A stretch of DNA of 6,176 nt from the NCBI GenBank assembly GCA_005888695.1, contig VBBH01000026.1, positions 1 to 6,176 on the forward strand, written 5' to 3'. Both the position numbers and the translations under genes were made by a program. Within the stretch, counting starts at the first letter, position 1. Every line of letters starts with the position of its first letter. Below are positions 1-3,697 of the stretch, piece by piece. The notes beneath the pieces were generated by a model, which was given only the letters and a program-made list of their open reading frames with translations, ran no database searches and was not told where the DNA came from. This stretch comes from Candidatus Bathyarchaeota archaeon (GTDB lineage Archaea; Thermoproteota; Bathyarchaeia; 40CM-2-53-6).

Positions 1-16
1 ATTATCCGCCGGGCAT

Positions 17-214
17 ATGAAAGAGGCCACCCAAACAATGCAGAAACTTACTGCAAACGCCGAGCAGACTCGACGTGCGGACCTCATCGAATCTACACGC
101 CAGTTATCTGACAAGCACGAGGAGACGCTCAAACTAGGCGGCAAGCCTGAGAACACAAAGAAGCTTCTCAAAGAGGCCGCCAGTGAGACAACGAAGAGAG
201 CAAGAGACAAGTAA
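17..214 (+). CDS. Small charged helical hypothetical protein, possibly 5' truncated
   Basis: I do not recognise this 65-residue protein. It is rich in Lys, Arg, Glu and Thr, has no Cys or Trp, no hydrophobic stretch and no signal peptide, and looks almost wholly alpha-helical, so it should be soluble and cytoplasmic. Its last residues are strongly basic. The same frame stays open upstream of the ATG to the window edge, and there is no Shine-Dalgarno before the ATG, so this could be the C-terminal end of a longer gene starting outside the window. The next recognisable gene, a VOC pseudogene, lies on the opposite strand, so the two converge. Coding status rests on composition and an uninterrupted frame only. 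Confidence 0.45.
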   Translation: MKEATQTMQKLTANAEQTRRADLIESTRQLSDKHEETLKLGGKPENTKKLLKEAASETTKRARDK

Positions 215-250
215 AACAAGCATATCAGTTCGCCGAGGATTCTTGGTGGG

Positions 251-270
251 CCCGGCCGAATTCGGGCGGC
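251..270. repeat. Small GC-rich palindrome in the convergent intergenic gap
   Basis: The gap 215-334 holds a perfect 10-bp palindrome, CCGAATTCGG, at 256-265, set in a longer GCCCG...CGGGC inverted arrangement. It sits between the convergent 17-214 gene and the VOC pseudogene, so it could mark transcript ends. There is no T-rich tract after it, so I do not call it a terminator. Nothing else is visible in this gap. Confidence 0.25.
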
Positions 271-334
271 TAGACGTGAATTTCTGAGGCCCGGAAAACT
301 GAGCTGCTCCCCCGTATTGTGAGTCTTAGAGCTT

Positions 335-752
335 TCAGGCAGTGGGAGTTAGAGCGTCGCCGTGAGGGCCCTGTTCCTTCATCCGCCTCTCCATGTCCGC
401 GGGGGAAACGTTTTCGACATGTGTTGCGATCCACCAGACGTTACCGGTTGGGTCCTTCACCGCTGCGGTCCGGTCTCCGTAGAATTGGGTCGTCGGTTCT
501 TGTTCGGGGCCCCGCCTGCTTGCAGGCCTCGTTTGTAAGCCTAGTCGACATTTTTCGAGGCAGACGTAGCGTTGGTTTGGTATCGGGCTGTACCTAGGAC
601 TCTAGTCAGCCGATCATGACCACGGAACCACCTATCTTCACCTCGGCGTGACCAACACGACCATTCTCGGTGTTGATTCGACCTCTTTCTTCCGCGGTAA
701 ACGCATGCTTCAAGAGGTCAATGAGCCTGGGCACACCGTCCGCGATCAAATA
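335..752 (-). pseudogene. Decayed glyoxalase/VOC-superfamily (PhnB-like) gene
   Basis: Pieces of one VOC-fold protein read in order on the minus strand but in different frames. The N-terminal part (about 752 down to 609) reads YLIADGVPRLIDLLKHAF, then AEERGR, then GRVGHAEVKIGGSVVMIG, the usual first half of PhnB-like VOC proteins. It ends at a TGA (606-608), with a TAG following at 594-596. A middle piece reads NVD-stop-AYKRGLQAGG in another frame, with the TAG at 541-543. The last part (about 512 to 338) reads QFYGDRTAAVKDPTGNVWW followed by IATHVENVSP and MERRMKEQ, the family's typical C terminus. One frameshift lies in the GGGGCCCC run near 508-515. The first 10-15 residues are missing and their place is taken by the promoter repeat starting at 753. 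Intact relatives are metal-dependent or antibiotic-binding VOC proteins of about 140-160 residues; this copy cannot make one. Confidence 0.88.
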
Positions 753-778
753 CGACAGGTTCTTTGCTTTTAGCAAAC

Positions 779-794
779 ACTCCCCAAGGGGCGT
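779..794. promoter_or_regulatory. Near-palindromic putative operator, copy 1
   Basis: ACTCCCCAAGGGGCGT has arms AC.CCCC and GGGG.GT that pair symmetrically about the central AA, with one mismatched pair. It lies directly upstream of the TATA-like box at 801-811, where an archaeal regulator would contact DNA next to the TFB/TBP site. An identical 16-mer lies at 3648-3663. That it binds the window's winged-helix regulator is inference. Confidence 0.55.
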
Positions 795-800
795 AACTGG

Positions 801-811
801 TTTTAATCTAA
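801..811 (+). promoter_or_regulatory. TATA-like box of promoter copy 1
   Basis: TTTTAATCTAA is centred about 23 bases before the ATG at 829. This matches the geometry of copy 2, which precedes the adhesin gene. It would give a leaderless or nearly leaderless transcript from about 829 running into the 979 gene. Relative to copy 2 (TTTTAATATAA) it carries one A-to-C change inside the box, so it may be weaker. Confidence 0.5.
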
Positions 812-828
812 TAAGATAACTCCGCGCC

Positions 829-975
829 ATGAGGGCTTTGAGACCGGGAAGATCCTCCTCATCCTACGGCGGACTCAATCTGATCCTCCTTAGAGGACTT
901 CAACTCTCGTGGTCTACCAAGAGAGTATCAGTCGAAGAGACACTCACCCAATATGTTTTCGGGAGAGGAGGGTGA
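829..975 (+). CDS. 48-codon leader ORF or decayed adhesin-gene 5' end
   Basis: The ATG sits at the same place in promoter copy 1 as the adhesin ATG does in copy 2, and the first residues (MRAL versus MRVL) still correspond. The frame then encodes 48 residues with no convincing signal peptide or domain and ends at TGA 973-975, three bases before the TTG start of the next gene and overlapping its ribosome binding site. Either it is the mutated stub of a former adhesin-like paralogue, or a translated leader coupled to the 979 gene. CCTCCTC at 854-860 and CCTCCT at 885-890, both inside it, are complementary to the downstream AGGAGG at 966-971. No family is recognised, and expression of a peptide is uncertain. 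Confidence 0.3.
   Translation: MRALRPGRSSSSYGGLNLILLRGLQLSWSTKRVSVEETLTQYVFGRGG
965..974 (+). promoter_or_regulatory. Strong Shine-Dalgarno that fixes the TTG start at 979
   Basis: GAGGAGGGTG resembles the archaeal consensus GGAGGTG and its AGGAGG core ends seven bases before TTG 979. No ATG or GTG occurs in a suitable position, and the frame directly after TTG gives a basic N terminus followed by a membrane segment. The site therefore supports TTG as the real start. Confidence 0.75.
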
Positions 976-978
976 GAA

Positions 979-1485
979 TTGGAAGAGAAAACGAAATCAA
1001 AGTGGAGATTAATTCGAACACGAACAGTAGTATTGGGCATATTCGCCGTTGCAGTAGTCGTGGGCGTCGTGGCTTTCGTAACCTTCACGCAGTACTTCCC
1101 GTCGGTGCCGACAGGAGCAGTCGCGGCAAACTTAGTGGCAAACTGTGGCGTATCCACTACGACTGCGTTGACCGTTACCCCAGCTACAGTAACAGCAGGG
1201 TCAGCTTTTGCCCTAGTCTACAGTTGTTCATCTGGAACAGCCGCAATATCAGTGACAAACGGTCCTATCACCAAGATTCCAACAGAGGCACCGGCAATCG
1301 GCGCAGGTGGGATGCCTACAACCCTTAGTCTCATTGCTCCTGGTGCAGCTTGTACAGCTTCGGCAGGAATAGCTCTTGCGCAAAGCACGGCCGTCAGCAT
1401 TCCAACCGGTGACTACAACTATTGTGCAACTGGAACAACTGCTCCGGTAACTGGCGTCGTCAGCTTCACCGTAACTTGGGGTTAG
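979..1485 (+). CDS. Membrane-anchored four-cysteine surface protein (paralogue A)
   Basis: This 168-residue protein has a basic cytoplasmic N terminus (residues 1-15), one hydrophobic segment (about 18-37) and a Thr/Ala/Ser-rich outer domain, so it is probably an anchored or secreted small surface protein. Four cysteines lie at 56, 83, 125 and 149, which suggests two disulfides outside the cell. The end reads DYNYCA, then APVTGVVSFTVTWG. The protein encoded at 1882-2340 has the same plan: anchor, an LVxNC motif, four Cys with similar spacing, and a closing YCA...SFxVTW. The outer domain is beta-rich by composition, perhaps Ig-like or sandwich-like. I do not know the family or function. It starts at TTG with a strong ribosome binding site and lies downstream of promoter copy 1, which could drive it. 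A pyrimidine tract at 1508-1522 follows. Confidence 0.85.
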   Translation: MEEKTKSKWRLIRTRTVVLGIFAVAVVVGVVAFVTFTQYFPSVPTGAVAANLVANCGVSTTTALTVTPATVTAGSAFALVYSCSSGTAAISVTNGPITKIPTEAPAIGAGGMPTTLSLIAPGAACTASAGIALAQSTAVSIPTGDYNYCATGTTAPVTGVVSFTVTWG

Positions 1486-1507
1486 ACGATATCTCAAGGC
1501 GACTCCA

Positions 1508-1522
1508 CTTCCCCCTTTTCTT
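1508..1522 (+). terminator. Possible pyrimidine-tract terminator after the 979 gene
   Basis: A C5-T4-CTT run begins 22 bases after the stop at 1485. Archaeal transcription often ends at T-rich tracts without a hairpin. The tract is short and half cytosine, so this is a weak call; it does separate the gene from the TATA-like box at 1529. Confidence 0.3.
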
Positions 1523-1528
1523 AGGACG

Positions 1529-1536
1529 TTTATTTA
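1529..1536 (+). promoter_or_regulatory. TATA-like box for the 1603 gene
   Basis: TTTATTTA matches the archaeal TATA-box pattern. It predicts transcription starting near 1555-1560 and a leader of about 45 bases that carries the ribosome binding site at 1589-1594. No BRE-like purine tract is clear upstream. Confidence 0.4.
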
Positions 1537-1588
1537 CCCCATCCCAATAAGCACGAAGAAATAGGACAAGCGAAGGCTCGTCTCAACT

Positions 1589-1594
1589 GGGAGG
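1589..1594 (+). promoter_or_regulatory. Ribosome binding site of the 1603 gene
   Basis: GGGAGG lies eight bases before ATG 1603. This supports both the coding status of the short gene and the choice of start. Confidence 0.6.
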
Positions 1595-1602
1595 CCGAGA
1601 TT

Positions 1603-1803
1603 ATGGAACAGTTGGACAGCTTTGTCGACACTCTCCACAGAATCGGGAACACCTACAAGGCCGTGGTCCTAGTTGGACTTGTCCAGCCGAGACCCGAGCA
1701 GAGAGTTGTCTCGCAACTGAGCAATAGAGAAGGATCAAAGTCGAATCTTTACGAACCTCTCATCGAAGAACTTACACGAAGAAAGGCCAAGAATAATTCC
1801 TGA
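1603..1803 (+). CDS. Small soluble hypothetical protein, faintly RNA-polymerase omega/Rpo6-like
   Basis: A 66-residue protein with no membrane segment and no Cys. It starts at ATG with GGGAGG eight bases upstream. Residues 14-29 read as IGNTYKAVVLVGLVQP, followed by PEQ and, near the end, EPLIEELTRRK. That order (a helix with a Tyr-Lys-hydrophobic core, then a Glu-rich helix before a basic tail) recalls the small omega/Rpo6 subunit fold of RNA polymerase. However, the usual Arg-Ala-Arg-Gln core is not present and the similarity may be chance. It lies between the two four-cysteine genes on the same strand but has its own probable promoter and a hairpin after its stop. It could equally be an unrelated cytoplasmic regulator; the function is unknown. 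Confidence 0.5.
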   Translation: MEQLDSFVDTLHRIGNTYKAVVLVGLVQPRPEQRVVSQLSNREGSKSNLYEPLIEELTRRKAKNNS

Positions 1804-1812
1804 CCTAAGAAG

Positions 1813-1844
1813 GCGTTACTTGTATACAGCACAATTGGTAACGC
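1813..1844. repeat. Inverted repeat around a TATA-like element, between 1803 and 1882
   Basis: GCGTTAC (1813-1819) and GTAACGC (1838-1844) are perfect inverted copies. Inside them TTGT (1820-1823) pairs with ACAA (1831-1834), giving an 11-bp stem with a 3-base bulge and a 7-base loop. The region also holds TTGTATAC, a plausible TATA-like box for the TTG gene at 1882. It starts ten bases after the stop of the upstream gene. It may be a transcript-end hairpin, an operator flanking the promoter, or both. Confidence 0.55.
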
Positions 1845-1881
1845 TGCGGTCTAAGAGGACCAAAGACCCGCCTTTGTAACC

Positions 1882-2340
1882 TTGTCTGCTCCCGAAAGAA
1901 GAAACAAGGCAACCCGGGTCGTCATAATTGGGTTACTAGTCTTCCTGATAGCAATTCCGGTCGGGGCTACGGTAGTTCTAGCCACATCCCGTGGGGAGAA
2001 CCATTCAAAACTGGTACTTAACTGCTTGACACTTCGAGCCAGTCAGGCCACCGTCATTCCCAGCGGTTCTGGAGTAATATTATTCACTTGCGGTGATAGT
2101 CCTGCACTCATTGTCGGGAAGTCTGACCGGTTCCGACCCTTCTTCACGTTGCCGACAGGATATACAGGTCTGAAAATCGTGAATCATGTTATCGGAGCTA
2201 CTGACTGCAATCATGGTCCGATCCTGGTTTCGGGGCAGCGCTTTGATCTTAGTGGGCCAGGAAACTTCGACTACTGCGCGGTCTATGCTAACGCTCCAAG
2301 CACTGGTCTAGCTTCTTTCAAAGTTACATGGTCGAAGTGA
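1882..2340 (+). CDS. Membrane-anchored four-cysteine surface protein (paralogue B)
   Basis: A 152-residue protein with a basic N terminus (ERRNK, then TR), one hydrophobic segment at about 13-34, and an outer domain with cysteines at 48, 70, 109 and 132. It shares with the 979 product an LVLNC motif just after the anchor, the four-Cys spacing (21, 38 and 22 residues between them, against 26, 41 and 23), and the ending DYCA...APSTGLASFKVTW. Overall sequence identity is otherwise low, so the duplication is old. Two extracellular disulfides are likely. Start: TTG 1882 is the only usable start after the in-frame TAA at 1852-1854, and it places a proper basic-then-hydrophobic N terminus; no good ribosome binding site is seen. 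The middle holds more charged residues than paralogue A. The family and ligand are unknown. Confidence 0.82.
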   Translation: MSAPERRNKATRVVIIGLLVFLIAIPVGATVVLATSRGENHSKLVLNCLTLRASQATVIPSGSGVILFTCGDSPALIVGKSDRFRPFFTLPTGYTGLKIVNHVIGATDCNHGPILVSGQRFDLSGPGNFDYCAVYANAPSTGLASFKVTWSK

Positions 2341-2680
2341 TCCGGAGGCTCCCCAGTGAAATGCGGTTTCTACCCGTACAGCAAGCTTAGAAGAAAATTT
2401 AATGCCGTTCTCATCTGGAAGGATAGTCTTGGACAAATCAAGAGAGGTCAAAATGAGCGGCCGAATGGATTTGGAGAGTGAAAAATTTTTAGGATGCGTA
2501 TAGGGTTCGGAAAAACAGCAACCCTTAACTGAAAAGCCGGGCTTAAGAAATCCATTGCCGACGGTTGGAATTCGTCGCAACTGTCAGCAGCAATCATTGC
2601 GTACTTACGCCGAAGGTCCACTACTCAGCTAAACTATCCGTCGCCCTACGCGGCAGTAGAGTTTTCTATTTCTTAGGTAG
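2341..2680. other. Intergenic stretch with no supported gene
   Basis: This 340-bp gap separates paralogue B from the convergent regulator gene. All three plus frames carry frequent stops. The longest minus frame (2308-2580) runs into the end of paralogue B and shows no protein-like pattern. AT-rich patches occur around 2393-2402 and 2480-2492, but I see no clear terminator, tRNA or repeat. Confidence 0.5.
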
Positions 2681-3577
2681 TCACTCCCCACTCTCAAGTA
2701 ACGAAGGGTCAAACGCAATTGCTTTTTCAGGTTCCGAAGCATAAATTACCTGGTCGTGATTCTTCAGGAGTGTCTCAACAAAATCCGTACGCGCTGATTT
2801 TTCTATCTCACTGAGATCATGTCTGCACATAAGCGAAAGATCAAGGCTTTCGAAGTTCTCATGAAGCAACTGTTCGTAGAGCAACTCTAGCTTCATGCCC
2901 TTAACCGACTTCTCGATTGGTACGAAGTTGCGATAAAAGCGGTATGGAGGTCTCAGACCGATGGTGGACTCTCGGATCACGTTTGTGAGATTATCGTACG
3001 GGTTGCCTTCATTGACATCGGAACGTTTGAGCTTGTAGATACGTAGGAGGTTTCTTTGCTTGGAGGATTCTACGTCTATTCCACTCTTAGATAATCTTCC
3101 CTCGATTCTTCTTGGATCTTCGAACGTGAGGTAGACACACGATTCTCCTCTTTCGAGTCCCTTCGATATGTAGTGAGACGTTACCAATTCCGCATATTTC
3201 TTGTCGTCATAAAGAAGCACCGCATGACTTTTGGGCGGTAGGTTGTCAAGGAACTTTATTGGTCCATAATCTTCTCTTTCAGAAAGCGTTGATTCCTTGT
3301 AATTCAAGTACTTCATGCCAATTTCGTGCACAAATCTCCTAATTCGTCTGTGGTCTTGCAGAAAATCTAAACCCTTTGCAGTAATCGAAATTGGTTTTCG
3401 ATGAATCAGTTCCTTGGCTGCCATTTCTCCCAGATAACGTAAAAATTTATCGTAGGCAAGGTTACACCGTTGCTGTACTCGCGTAGGCTTTACCTCACCA
3501 CCACTCCTCAATTCTTGCTCTATCCCCTTGAGAATATCATCGTAAATTTCCATTCTACTACGTTTAGATCTCGGCAC
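2681..3577 (-). CDS. Winged-helix / MEDS-domain sensory transcription regulator
   Basis: A 298-residue soluble protein. Residues 1-90 form a winged helix of the archaeal HTH_45 type: KRSRMEIYDDIL, then TRVQQRCNLAYDKFLRYL as the recognition region, then ITAKGLDFL of the wing. Residues about 105-290 match the MEDS domain (methanogen/methylotroph DcmR sensory domain): a HAVLLYDD motif, GLERGESCVYLTFEDP, and a late LMCRHDLSEIE strand-helix. MEDS is thought to sense small molecules and is related to RecA/KaiC-like folds, but the ligand is unknown here. I choose GTG 3577 because the HTH family usually begins a few residues before this KRSR motif; ATG 3553 is the alternative. An in-frame ATG at 3715 would run the protein through the promoter repeat and past the adhesin start, so it is rejected. 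The gene is divergent from the adhesin with 120 bp between starts, and probably controls it. Confidence 0.88.
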   Translation of the reverse strand: MPRSKRSRMEIYDDILKGIEQELRSGGEVKPTRVQQRCNLAYDKFLRYLGEMAAKELIHRKPISITAKGLDFLQDHRRIRRFVHEIGMKYLNYKESTLSEREDYGPIKFLDNLPPKSHAVLLYDDKKYAELVTSHYISKGLERGESCVYLTFEDPRRIEGRLSKSGIDVESSKQRNLLRIYKLKRSDVNEGNPYDNLTNVIRESTIGLRPPYRFYRNFVPIEKSVKGMKLELLYEQLLHENFESLDLSLMCRHDLSEIEKSARTDFVETLLKNHDQVIYASEPEKAIAFDPSLLESGE

Positions 3578-3647
3578 TATGGTTGAGTTGTTCGTGGTTA
3601 TGCGGCCGCCTATTTGTGTGCGACAGGTTTCTTCACTTTTAGCAAAC

Positions 3648-3663
3648 ACTCCCCAAGGGGCGT
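3648..3663. promoter_or_regulatory. Near-palindromic putative operator, copy 2
   Basis: The 16-mer identical to 779-794 lies just upstream of the adhesin TATA-like box and within the leader or promoter of the divergent regulator. This is a natural place for a site controlling both genes, such as an autoregulated divergent pair. Conservation of all 16 bases between two copies that differ elsewhere suggests selection, but the whole 33-base core is unchanged, so recent duplication also explains it. Confidence 0.6.
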
Positions 3664-3669
3664 AACTGA

Positions 3670-3680
3670 TTTTAATATAA
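3670..3680 (+). promoter_or_regulatory. TATA-like box of the adhesin gene (leaderless promoter)
   Basis: TTTTAATATAA is centred about 23 bases before ATG 3698 and no Shine-Dalgarno precedes that ATG, so the transcript should start at or near the start codon. The reverse strand of the same AT-rich block (TTATATTAAAA) could act as a box for the divergent regulator, giving it a leader of about 70 bases. Confidence 0.65.
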
Positions 3681-3697
3681 CAAGGCAACTCCGAGTC

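Larger units (their letters stand above)
753..842. repeat. Promoter repeat, copy 1 (degenerate or relocated copy)
   Basis: This segment matches 3621-3711 at roughly 87% by eye, with about eleven substitutions and one single-base gap. The core 767-799 is identical to 3636-3668 over 33 bases. The match covers an upstream tract, the CCCCAAGGGG near-palindrome, the TATA-like box, the ATG and the first few codons (ATGAGGG), then fades near 842. On the left it begins exactly where VOC pseudogene homology ends. It is therefore a copied or recombined promoter block, not a coding repeat. Confidence 0.9.

Noticed and set aside
319..597. Open plus-strand frame of 92 codons
   Set aside because: It is antisense to the C-terminal half of the VOC pseudogene, whose family motifs are clear on the minus strand; the plus product is Arg-rich with no family pattern.
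606..830. Minus-strand ORF of 74 codons starting inside the promoter repeat
   Set aside because: Its last 50 residues are the VOC fragment, but the first 26 are translated promoter repeat, so it is a chimeric frame rather than a gene start.
900..1328. Frames on both strands overlapping the start of the 979 gene
   Set aside because: They are shadows of a gene with a strong ribosome binding site, a membrane anchor and a paralogue; the plus one is Arg/Ser-rich out-of-frame reading.
1218..1497. Two minus-strand ORFs across the end of the 979 gene
   Set aside because: Antisense shadows with no start signals or recognisable products.
2308..2580. Minus-strand ORF of 90 codons
   Set aside because: It overlaps the conserved end of paralogue B, has no ribosome site or family pattern, and the DNA looks noncoding.
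3614..3697. N-terminal extension of the adhesin to 3614
   Set aside because: It would place the operator and TATA-like box inside the coding region and put 28 residues before a good signal peptide.
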